Part shown: positions 1 to 6,908 of the stretch, piece after piece
How positions within the stretch are numbered: position 1 is the first letter of the stretch
Layout of the letters: each line of letters opens with the position of its first letter
Origin: Bacteroidales bacterium
GTDB lineage: Bacteria > Bacteroidota > Bacteroidia > Bacteroidales > UBA10428
Assembly (NCBI GenBank): GCA_016935595.1
Contig: JAFGQQ010000312.1
Location: 1-14,529, forward strand
Direction: 5' to 3'
Length of the DNA: 14,529 nucleotides
Program-made: the position numbers and the translations under genes
The notes under the pieces: generated by a model
Databases searched by the model: none
Seen by the model: only the letters and a program-made list of their open reading frames with translations
Told to the model about the DNA's origin: nothing

Positions 1-408
1 GAGTATTACCATGTTGATGCAACCTGCATGTGGATGGTAAAAAATCCGGAATGGTTCGATGTAATTGTTACAGGAAACATGTTTGGCGATATTATTACCG
101 ACCTTGGAGCAATTACACAAGGTGGCATGGGAATTGCAGCCGGAGGTAATATAAATCCCGAGGGAGTTAGCATGTTTGAACCAATCGGGGGTTCGGCTCC
201 AAAATACACCGGTAAAAATGTTATCAATCCCTTAGCTGCAATTGCCTGTGCAGTTATGATGCTTGAACACTTAGGCGAAAATGAAGCTGCCGCAGGAATT
301 GAAAAATCTATTATGGATGTTACTGCCAATAAATTAAAAGGCATGGGTGCAGGACAAATGGGCTATTCAACTACAGAAGTCGGTGATTTGGTTACTAAGG
401 GTATTTAA
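1..408 (+). CDS. Isocitrate/isopropylmalate dehydrogenase family protein, 3' part only
   Basis: The reading frame is open from the first base, so the start lies outside the window and only the last 135 residues are seen. These carry the C-terminal half of a beta-decarboxylating dehydrogenase. The metal-binding aspartates appear in VDATCMWM and GDIITD, and the family signature NMFGDIITD is followed by a glycine-rich stretch. The cofactor loop reads [15 protein letters not shown]. The Lys-Tyr pair sits where NADP-dependent isocitrate dehydrogenase of E. coli has Lys344-Tyr345, whereas most 3-isopropylmalate dehydrogenases have Asp-Ile there, so NADP use is inferred. The substrate cannot be assigned because the substrate-binding half is missing; isopropylmalate, isocitrate or a related 2-hydroxy acid are all possible. 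It is 18 bp upstream of leuB on the same strand and probably co-transcribed. Family membership is sure; exact function is not. Confidence 0.85.
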   Translation, partial: EYYHVDATCMWMVKNPEWFDVIVTGNMFGDIITDLGAITQGGMGIAAGGNINPEGVSMFEPIGGSAPKYTGKNVINPLAAIACAVMMLEHLGENEAAAGIEKSIMDVTANKLKGMGAGQMGYSTTEVGDLVTKGI

Positions 409-426
409 TGCATTTAATAATAATTC

Positions 427-1491
427 ATGAAATATAAAATTGCAACACTGCCAGGTGATGGTATTGGACCTGAAATAATAGAACAAGCAAAAAGAATTAT
501 TACTGCCATAGGAAAAAAATTCAATCATGAATTTGATTTCCGGTTTGGATGGACAGGCGCTGCAGCTATTGAAGAAACTGGAAATCCTTTCCCTGATGAG
601 ACATTTGAATTATGTATGAATTCAGATGCTGTTTTATTCGGCGCTATAGGCGATCCTAAATATGATAATAATCCTAAAGCAAAAATAAGGCCTGAACAGG
701 GATTGTTAGAAATGAGAAAAAAACTGGGTTTATATGCAAATATTCGTCCAGTAACTACTTTCAAATCTTTAATTAATAAATCGCCTTTAAAACCTGAATT
801 AATTGAAAATGTTGATTTTATTATAATCAGGGAATTAACCGGTGGAATATATTACGGAGAAATAAGAGGAAGAACAGAAGACGGCACCAAAGCTTTTGAC
901 ACCAATGTTTATTCAAAAGAAGAAATTTCGAGGGTAACAAAATTGGCTTTTGAATATGCCATGAAAAGAAATAAGAAACTTACAGCTATTGATAAAGCCA
1001 ATGTACTTGCTACCTCGCGTTTGTGGCGCGAAACTGTTCAGGAAACATCATTGGAATACCCTGAAGTTTATTTAAATTTTTTACTCGTTGATAATGCTGC
1101 TATGCAATTAATTCAACGGCCAAAACAATTTGATGTGGTTGTTACCGAAAACATGTTTGGCGATATATTAACTGATGAAGCAAGTGTTATAACCGGTTCA
1201 TTAGGCATGCTGCCTTCAGCCTCAGTCGGTTTACATACCTCAGTTTTTGAGCCAATACACGGATCATATCCACAAGCAGCCGGGAAAAATATAGCAAATC
1301 CGGTTGGTACCGTATTATCAGCAGCCATGATGCTCGAATCGCTTAATTTAAATAAAGAAGCCAATTTAATACGTGAAGCAGTCGAAAAGTCGCTTGAAGC
1401 TGGGGCTGTAACAGAAGATGTCTCAAGAGAAAATCCCTTAAAAACCAGCGAAGTTGGCGATTGGTTAGTGAGATATATTGAGAATAAATAA
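427..1491 (+). CDS. leuB: 3-isopropylmalate dehydrogenase LeuB
   Basis: This cytoplasmic enzyme oxidises and decarboxylates (2R,3S)-3-isopropylmalate to 2-oxoisocaproate, the third step of leucine synthesis, with NAD and Mg or Mn. At 354 residues it has the normal full length. Substrate-binding arginines are visible at about 97, 107 and 135, with the catalytic Tyr142 (GGIYYGE) and Lys190 (IDKAN). Metal ligands are Asp222 (VDNAAM), Asp246 and Asp250 (GDILTD). The cofactor loop HGSYPQAAGKNIANP differs from the Asp-Ile version of E. coli and Thermus; from memory, this form is usual in Bacteroidota LeuB. The ATG start gives the expected N-terminus (KIATLPGDGIGPE). It follows a paralogous dehydrogenase closely, and the pair is probably the tail of a leu operon whose other genes lie upstream. 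No Shine-Dalgarno sequence is seen. Confidence 0.95.
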   Translation: MKYKIATLPGDGIGPEIIEQAKRIITAIGKKFNHEFDFRFGWTGAAAIEETGNPFPDETFELCMNSDAVLFGAIGDPKYDNNPKAKIRPEQGLLEMRKKLGLYANIRPVTTFKSLINKSPLKPELIENVDFIIIRELTGGIYYGEIRGRTEDGTKAFDTNVYSKEEISRVTKLAFEYAMKRNKKLTAIDKANVLATSRLWRETVQETSLEYPEVYLNFLLVDNAAMQLIQRPKQFDVVVTENMFGDILTDEASVITGSLGMLPSASVGLHTSVFEPIHGSYPQAAGKNIANPVGTVLSAAMMLESLNLNKEANLIREAVEKSLEAGAVTEDVSRENPLKTSEVGDWLVRYIENK

Positions 1492-1512
1492 TTCAAGTTA
1501 CCTGGTTCTTGA

Positions 1513-1591
1513 TACTGGTTAAATGGTTTAATATCATAATTTATGATTTATTATTGTAAAAAACTACTTAAATTAAAATAAGAAACCAGTA
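1513..1591. terminator. Convergent gap with inverted repeats, possible bidirectional terminator
   Basis: leuB and the phosphatase gene converge on this 126-bp gap. It holds an 8-bp perfect inverted repeat (TACTGGTT at 1513-1520, AACCAGTA at 1584-1591). Between the arms is a smaller dyad, ATCATAA-T-TTATGAT (1533-1547), followed on the plus strand by a T-rich and then A-rich run. The stems are weak and AT-rich, so this is only a candidate for ending transcripts from either side. Confidence 0.3.
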
Positions 1592-1617
1592 ACACCCAGC
1601 AAGCAATCTTTATTAAA

Positions 1618-4416
1618 TTATGTAATTTTAATCCCAAAAACCAGCATATCATCAATCTGGTGATTATCACCCATCCATTTTTCAATGGTCATTTCCAGGA
1701 TATTCTTTTGTTTGCTCATTGGAAGGGTGTGGTTTGCCAATAACAATTCCTTGAACTGTTTTGTCATGAATTTCCTGTCTTCCGGTCCGCCAAACTGGTC
1801 AATATATCCATCAGAAAACATATAGATTGAATCGTTTTTCTCAATTTTAATTTTATGATTAGAAAAAGGTCTATCGACAAAACGATGAATGGCTATAGGC
1901 ATTTTGTCTCCTTTAATTTCGTTTAACTCATTATTCCTGATCAAATAAAGCGGATTAAAAGCGCCGGCAAACTCGAGTTCAAAATTGTCAAAATCAATAA
2001 TACATAAAGCCAGATCCATTCCATCTTTTGATCCTTCAGCCACTTCCTTGGTTTGACGTAAAGATTTAATTACAAGTTTTCTTAATTCATCAAGTATTTT
2101 CCCTGCATTTAAGTCTCTGATCTTATTCACTACTTCATTTAAAAAAGCAATGCCCAGCATACTCATAAATGCCCCTGGCACACCATGCCCAGTGCTGTCG
2201 GCTGCAACAATAATAATCTTATTTTTTTGTCTTCCAATCCAATAAAAATCACCGCTTACAATGTCCCTGGGTTTAAATAAAACAAAATAATCAGATATTA
2301 ATTCATCAATAAATTGCTCGGGGGGGAGCAAGGCTTTTTGAATTTTGCTGGCATATTGAATACTGTCGGTAATATTTTTCTTTTGTTCTTCAATTTTTTT
2401 ATTTTTTAATACCAATAAAACATTCGCTTTCTTTTTCTGAACATATCCCCTGTAAATTAAAAATAAAAATACTATAATAAATACAATTCCAGCAATTGCC
2501 GAAAAAATAATTATCCGTTGTTTCTTATTAATTTCTTCCTTTTTTTGTATTTCCAGGTCTTTAATTTTCAATTCTCTTTCAGTCCTCATTGCCTGAAACT
2601 GCGCAAGCAGCTTCTGCTTTCTTAACTCCATCTTTAATTTGGCAATTTTCAAGTCTTTATCATACTTCATCTGAACCTCTGAAATCACTTCTCGTCCGTC
2701 ATCAGCATAAAGTGAAACATTCACCGAAGCATACAATTCATTATATTCAATAGCTTTATCACATTCGTTATTATTTAAATATGTTTTATATAAAGCTCGG
2801 TAATTTTTCGCTTTTAACTCATTATCTTGAATTTCATCAGCTACTTTTATGCTTGCTGAATAGTTATCAATGGCTTCATTTACTTTATTCAATTTCTGAT
2901 ATGCATTGGCTATATTATACAAGGAAATAGCAATACCCTGTTTATAATCAATTTCTCGTTTTATGGTCAAAGAATTTTGGTAATATTCGAGAGCTTTCTG
3001 ATATTTTTCCCAATCGTAATTAACATTCCCGATATTATTTAAAACAGTTGCTATTCCGGCCTTATCATTATTTTTTTCCTTAATTTTAATTGCGTTTTCA
3101 TAGTTTTCAATGGCTTTATCATAGTCGTTTCGTTTATAATACACTACTCCTAAATTATTTAATGCATTTGATACCTGAATTTCATTATCAAGTTCTTCAT
3201 CAACTTCCATTGATTTTTCATAATATTCTATTGTACTGTCGTAGTTATTTTGCTCAAAATACACATCTCCTATATTATTCAATAGATCAGCTGAGCCTGT
3301 TTTATCACCAAGTTCTTCAGAAACATCCAGCGATTTTTTATAATAATCTACAGCATGATCAAATTGATAAGTATTTTCATAAATTGTGGCAATATCCTTT
3401 AATGTACTGGCCATTCCTTCCTTGTTATCGGTATTTTTTTTAATTTGATAAGACTCTTCAAGATGTTCAATCGCTTTTGTGTATTTACCCGAATCATAAT
3501 ATACTATGGCAATGTCATTCTTAATTTCAGCAATAGCATCCTCATTTCCTGATTCTTTTTCAATCTCCAGCGATTTTTCAAAATATTCAATTGAATTCTT
3601 ATAATTTTCGTTCTCATAATAAACATTAGCAATATTTTGCAACATATCCGATATTTCAACTTTATTGCCCTTTGCTTCAAGTTTTTTTAATGATTCCTTC
3701 ATTTTTTCAATCGAAACCTCACCTGTTTCTTCGTCAACATCTTGCTCTTCCTTTTCTTTTATGCCTGCCTCACTTTCTGCCTCTTTCGATTCACGATATG
3801 CAGTAATAGCACCACTTATATCACCATCTTTAACCTCCTCCCTTATTTTATCAAAATCGGTTCCATATAGTTCATTCTGAATGGCTTCTACTTTTTCAAC
3901 GACTTTATTAATATCATTTTGTATTGTATTTTTATAATTTATATCCTCGTTGAATTCATTTTTACTTTCATCGAATTTATATTTTGCTACTGGATTCTCA
4001 AAAACAGATACGTCAACCTCTTCAATAAGATCAATTAAACTTATTTCAACATCAACACTATAGGCTTGTTTTAATTCTCCAAAAGACTTAGGCATATTAG
4101 TCGAAACTTCTAAAAATTCAGGAATATATCCTTTTTTCGATACACGAATTTTATACACATTATTTAAATCAAGAGTAAAACTTGCTTTCCCGTTTCGTGG
4201 TGTAGTTTTTAAATCAATTACTTCATTATTTAATAATAATTCAACCTTAACATTACTGACCGGTATATTATCACTAACAATCTTTAATGAAGATTGAACT
4301 TTTGTTACATTATTTTGCGCGGATGAAAAAAATAATATGATAAACAGCATAGCTAATATTAGTAATATTAGGCATTTCTGGTTTCTTTCTTTTTTAGTAT
4401 ATAATCTATTATTCAT
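1618..4416 (-). CDS. Membrane SpoIIE/PP2C-family phosphatase with periplasmic TPR array
   Basis: The product (932 residues from the ATG at 4416; a TTG two codons earlier is less likely) is a predicted one-pass signalling phosphatase. Domains in order: a hydrophobic signal segment at about 15-33 ending in SSAQ, an Ig-like/carboxypeptidase-regulatory-like beta domain (about 40-125), an acidic linker, seven TPR units of exactly 40 residues plus a partial eighth (about 255-570), a coiled coil (575-635), a membrane helix (635-655), a second coiled coil, and a C-terminal SpoIIE domain (685-932). Phosphatase motifs are all present: SGDFYW, ADSTGHGVPGAF, GMDLAL, AGAFNPLYL, MFSDGYIDQFGG and QIDDM, including the metal-binding aspartates, so it should be active on phosphoserine or phosphothreonine. 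The topology places the TPRs in the periplasm and the phosphatase in the cytoplasm. Its substrate is unknown. A SiaB-like kinase gene 1.9 kb away is a plausible opposing enzyme. Confidence 0.9.
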   Translation of the reverse strand: MNNRLYTKKERNQKCLILLILAMLFIILFFSSAQNNVTKVQSSLKIVSDNIPVSNVKVELLLNNEVIDLKTTPRNGKASFTLDLNNVYKIRVSKKGYIPEFLEVSTNMPKSFGELKQAYSVDVEISLIDLIEEVDVSVFENPVAKYKFDESKNEFNEDINYKNTIQNDINKVVEKVEAIQNELYGTDFDKIREEVKDGDISGAITAYRESKEAESEAGIKEKEEQDVDEETGEVSIEKMKESLKKLEAKGNKVEISDMLQNIANVYYENENYKNSIEYFEKSLEIEKESGNEDAIAEIKNDIAIVYYDSGKYTKAIEHLEESYQIKKNTDNKEGMASTLKDIATIYENTYQFDHAVDYYKKSLDVSEELGDKTGSADLLNNIGDVYFEQNNYDSTIEYYEKSMEVDEELDNEIQVSNALNNLGVVYYKRNDYDKAIENYENAIKIKEKNNDKAGIATVLNNIGNVNYDWEKYQKALEYYQNSLTIKREIDYKQGIAISLYNIANAYQKLNKVNEAIDNYSASIKVADEIQDNELKAKNYRALYKTYLNNNECDKAIEYNELYASVNVSLYADDGREVISEVQMKYDKDLKIAKLKMELRKQKLLAQFQAMRTERELKIKDLEIQKKEEINKKQRIIIFSAIAGIVFIIVFLFLIYRGYVQKKKANVLLVLKNKKIEEQKKNITDSIQYASKIQKALLPPEQFIDELISDYFVLFKPRDIVSGDFYWIGRQKNKIIIVAADSTGHGVPGAFMSMLGIAFLNEVVNKIRDLNAGKILDELRKLVIKSLRQTKEVAEGSKDGMDLALCIIDFDNFELEFAGAFNPLYLIRNNELNEIKGDKMPIAIHRFVDRPFSNHKIKIEKNDSIYMFSDGYIDQFGGPEDRKFMTKQFKELLLANHTLPMSKQKNILEMTIEKWMGDNHQIDDMLVFGIKIT
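2697..3654 (-). repeat. Tandem 40-codon TPR-encoding repeats inside the phosphatase gene
   Basis: The coding sequence repeats with a 120-bp period, one TPR helix pair per unit, seven full units plus a partial one. Each unit has the pattern N-I-x-x-x-Y-Y-x-x-x-x-Y-x-x-A-I-E-x-Y-x-x-S. The units have diverged at DNA level. The constant spacing suggests growth by unit duplication and makes the count a likely point of variation between strains. Confidence 0.65.
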
Positions 4417-4522
4417 TTTCAATTATTTATGTATTTAATTAAAATTATAAATTTTTAACAGGAAAATCAATATTATTAAATTAAAAATGATGGAATTAAT
4501 TATAAATAAACTTAAACCTGAT

Positions 4523-4542
4523 TAAATTTGTCACCAAAATTA
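4523..4542. promoter_or_regulatory. Dyad between phosphatase gene and lipA, opposed -7-like elements
   Basis: TAAATTTG on the plus strand and TAATTTTG on the minus strand face each other across TCAC, forming an inverted repeat with one mismatch per arm. Both arms match TAnnTTTG. The plus-strand arm lacks a good TTTG at the -33 distance, so it is weaker evidence for a lipA promoter. It could instead be an operator shared by the two divergent genes. Confidence 0.3.
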
Positions 4543-4565
4543 AATAATTATAATTCTATATTAAA
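4535..4565 (-). promoter_or_regulatory. Candidate promoter of the phosphatase gene
   Basis: Read on the minus strand, a perfect -7 element TAATTTTG (4542 to 4535) is preceded, after a 19-bp spacer, by TTTA (4565 to 4562), one base away from the Bacteroidota -33 element TTTG. Initiation would fall near 4528 and leave a leader of about 110 nt before the ATG at 4416. Judged by eye against the known TTTG / TAnnTTTG consensus. Confidence 0.35.
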
Positions 4566-4627
4566 CTTTGTATTTATTTACTCTGTTTTAAATAAAAATA
4601 TGTTATTATGAAATCGTATTTGTTAAA

Positions 4628-4646
4628 TTTTAATATAATATTAAAA
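4628..4646. repeat. Perfect 19-bp AT palindrome just upstream of lipA
   Basis: TTTTAATAT and ATATTAAAA flank a single central A. The palindrome ends 16 bp before the lipA TTG start, so it lies in the translation initiation region or close to the promoter. It contains only A and T in a very AT-rich stretch, so chance is a serious alternative. Confidence 0.4.
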
Positions 4647-4662
4647 TAATATATCAATAATT

Positions 4663-5526
4663 TTGAAAAAAGAGAAGACAATATCTAAACTTAAAAAAAA
4701 ACCAGACTGGCTAAAAACAAAACTGCCAACAGGCGAGAACTATTTAAGAGTTAAGGAGACTATAAAAAAACATAACCTTCATACCATTTGTACAAGTGGG
4801 AAGTGCCCTAATTTAGGCGAATGCTGGGGATCAGGAACAGCAACTTTTATGATTCTGGGAAATATTTGTACACGTTCGTGTAAATTTTGTGCTACGGAAA
4901 CCGGCATACCAAAACCAGTTGATAAAAATGAACCAAAAAAAGTTGCTAATTCCGTAAAATTATTAAAATTAAATCACTGTGTAATAACGTCAGTTGACAG
5001 GGATGATTTAGATGATGGCGGTGCACATATCTGGGCCGAAACGATCAGGCAAATAAAAAATGAAAATCCTGATACTACAATAGAAGTTTTAATACCTGAT
5101 TTTAATGGCAAAACAAGCTCTATTGATTTAATTATAAATGAGAAACCAAATATTATCTCACATAACCTGGAAACAGTTAGAAGACTAACTTCAATTATCC
5201 GAAGCAATGCTGAATATGATAGAAGTTTAAATATAATTAAATATATTTCCCGGTCTGGAATTAAATCCAAATCGGGAATTATGGTTGGATTAGGAGAAAC
5301 CGAAAATGAAATATACGATACGATGAAGGATTTAATAAGCGTTGGATGTAAAATCCTTACTATTGGCCAATACCTTCAACCAACTCTCAATCATCGGCCT
5401 GTTAAGAAATACATTACTCCAAAGCAGTTTGAAAAATTTAAAGAAATAGGGACTAATATGGGATTTGACTATATAGAAAGCGGTCCTTTAGTAAGGTCTT
5501 CCTATCATGCTGAAAAACACATATAA
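4663..5526 (+). CDS. lipA: Lipoyl synthase LipA
   Basis: LipA is a cytoplasmic radical SAM enzyme that inserts two sulfurs at C6 and C8 of octanoyl groups bound to lipoyl domains of the 2-oxoacid dehydrogenase complexes and GcvH. Both iron-sulfur sites are intact. The auxiliary cluster motif CX4CX5C is at Cys43, Cys48 and Cys54 (CTSGKCPNLGEC), the radical SAM motif CX3CX2C at Cys69, Cys73 and Cys76 (CTRSCKFC), and the C-terminal RSSYHAE (278-284) supplies the serine ligand of the auxiliary cluster. The 287-residue length is normal. The start is TTG at 4663: the first in-frame ATG falls after the auxiliary cysteines, and an in-frame stop at 4642-4644 leaves no room for an upstream ATG. lipB follows 15 bp later, so the two form an operon. 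Confidence 0.96.
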   Translation: MKKEKTISKLKKKPDWLKTKLPTGENYLRVKETIKKHNLHTICTSGKCPNLGECWGSGTATFMILGNICTRSCKFCATETGIPKPVDKNEPKKVANSVKLLKLNHCVITSVDRDDLDDGGAHIWAETIRQIKNENPDTTIEVLIPDFNGKTSSIDLIINEKPNIISHNLETVRRLTSIIRSNAEYDRSLNIIKYISRSGIKSKSGIMVGLGETENEIYDTMKDLISVGCKILTIGQYLQPTLNHRPVKKYITPKQFEKFKEIGTNMGFDYIESGPLVRSSYHAEKHI

Positions 5527-5541
5527 ATAATATTTAGTTAT

Positions 5542-6219
5542 ATGACCGAAGTAAAACTTATTAATCTGGGTTTAATTGAATATAAAAAAGCATGGGACTT
5601 TCAGGAATCTTTATTTAATGAAATTATCGAAGCAAAAAAAAACAAACACCGGCATAATAATTACCTTATTATATGTGAACATCCACATGTATATACAATC
5701 GGTAAAAGTGGAAATAAAAACAATTTATTAATTAATTCTGATCAATTAGATGAAAAAAACATTTCATTTTATCATACAAACAGGGGTGGTGACATAACTT
5801 ATCACGGACCTGGTCAGCTTGTTGGATATCCTGTTCTTGATCTTAATATATTTAATATCGGGTTAAAGGAATACGTGAACCGTATTGAAGAAACTATTAT
5901 TCAAACTTTAAAGGATTTTAATCTTGATTCATCGAGAAGATTGAATGCAACTGGTGTATGGATTAATCCAGATCATCCGGTTCAGGCAAAAAAAATCTGT
6001 GCAATTGGTGTGCGTAGCAGCAAATACGTTACAATGCATGGATTTGCGCTTAATATAAATACCGATTTAAAATATTATGAATTTATAAATCCCTGCGGAT
6101 TCAATAAAAATATGGTCACATCAATGAAAAGTGAATTAGATAGTAATATTAATTTTAAGCAAGTAATAACTAAAATTATTTTTCATTTTCAAAAATTATT
6201 TAATGTACATGTTATATAA
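5542..6219 (+). CDS. lipB: Lipoyl(octanoyl) transferase LipB
   Basis: LipB transfers octanoate from acyl carrier protein to the lysine of lipoyl domains, making the substrate for LipA. Its 225 residues are the usual length. The conserved RGGDITYHGPGQLVGYPV block (81-98) and the core KKICAIGVRSS (150-160) are present, as is MHGFALNIN. The catalytic Lys is at 151 and the acyl-carrying Cys at 185 in NPCG, so the protein should be active. It starts at an ATG 15 bp after lipA and is surely translated from the same message. Together the two genes give endogenous lipoate synthesis. No lipoate-salvage ligase gene is seen here. Confidence 0.96.
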   Translation: MTEVKLINLGLIEYKKAWDFQESLFNEIIEAKKNKHRHNNYLIICEHPHVYTIGKSGNKNNLLINSDQLDEKNISFYHTNRGGDITYHGPGQLVGYPVLDLNIFNIGLKEYVNRIEETIIQTLKDFNLDSSRRLNATGVWINPDHPVQAKKICAIGVRSSKYVTMHGFALNINTDLKYYEFINPCGFNKNMVTSMKSELDSNINFKQVITKIIFHFQKLFNVHVI

Positions 6220-6344
6220 AATCCATTATTATATAATTTTTAAAAATATTTTAATATATTGTTCAAAATTTTAAGTAACTTTATTAGTAATTATCGTATA
6301 ATTAAACTAATATACTAAAAATAAAGGACCATTCCTGTTCAATT

Positions 6345-6902
6345 ATGGATAAAATATATGATTTTATAAAAGATACCCTTGCAAAAGAAATGGCTACAAA
6401 TGGTTTCCCCCTTATTTATAAAGGTCAGTTAACCCACGAGATCACAAAGATATTTACAGCCATGACTGAAAAAAAATTTGAAAACAAGGATATTGATTAT
6501 AAAATTAAGCGGAAAGTTTTTCACGTTATGGTTGAATTTCTGCAAAATATTACCAAACACTCCGATGATTATGATGATGAAAAAAACCGTATAGGCAATG
6601 GTCTGTTTATAGTTGGAGAAACCAATAATTACTATTATGTAATTACAGGCAATAAGGTTAAAACAGAAAAAATGCCTCCCTTAAAAGAACGCATTGATAA
6701 TTTGAATTCAATGTCGAAAGAAGAATTGAATGAATTATTTAAAAAACAAATGAAAGAAGGCCAGATCACAAACCAGGGTGGTGCCGGACTTGGTTTAATA
6801 GACCTTGTGAGGAAAACAGGTAATAAATTAATTTATGAGTTTATACCATTAAATAAAGAAGAACAGTACTTTGTTATCGCTCTTAATATTCCCTCATCTT
6901 AA
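6345..6902 (+). CDS. SiaB-family GHKL-fold protein kinase (DUF6272-like)
   Basis: This 185-residue protein has no signal peptide or membrane segment and resembles SiaB-type kinases, which phosphorylate a small SiaC-like partner that a SpoIIE-type phosphatase dephosphorylates. An ATPase N-box is visible at 60-73 (E64, N68, K71-H72: EFLQNITKHS), and a G-box at 143-155 (NQGGAGLGLIDLV). The N-terminal segment with GQLTHEI fits the family. The hydrophobic strand pattern at 85-102 and 161-182 fits a compact Bergerat ATP-binding fold without dimerisation helices. It lies 125 bp after lipB, so it may have its own promoter, although I found no convincing site. An AAAGGA at 6323-6328 is too far from the ATG to be a normal ribosome site. 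No SiaC-like gene is in the window. An anti-sigma-factor type role is an alternative. Confidence 0.78.
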   Translation: MDKIYDFIKDTLAKEMATNGFPLIYKGQLTHEITKIFTAMTEKKFENKDIDYKIKRKVFHVMVEFLQNITKHSDDYDDEKNRIGNGLFIVGETNNYYYVITGNKVKTEKMPPLKERIDNLNSMSKEELNELFKKQMKEGQITNQGGAGLGLIDLVRKTGNKLIYEFIPLNKEEQYFVIALNIPSS

Positions 6903-6908
6903 TTATTT

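Noticed and set aside
3090..3443. Open plus-strand frame inside the phosphatase gene
   Set aside because: It is antisense to the TPR repeats. The open frame and repetitive composition follow from the repeat on the other strand, and no known protein features are seen.
4417..4422. TTG start two codons before the phosphatase ATG
   Set aside because: The ATG at 4416 is immediately available, and the extra two residues add nothing to the signal segment.
6220..6344. Possible promoter or terminator between lipB and the kinase gene
   Set aside because: TAACTTTA resembles a -7 element, but no TTTG lies at the required distance. The ATTTTTAAAAAT palindrome is short and A/T only in a run of the same composition.
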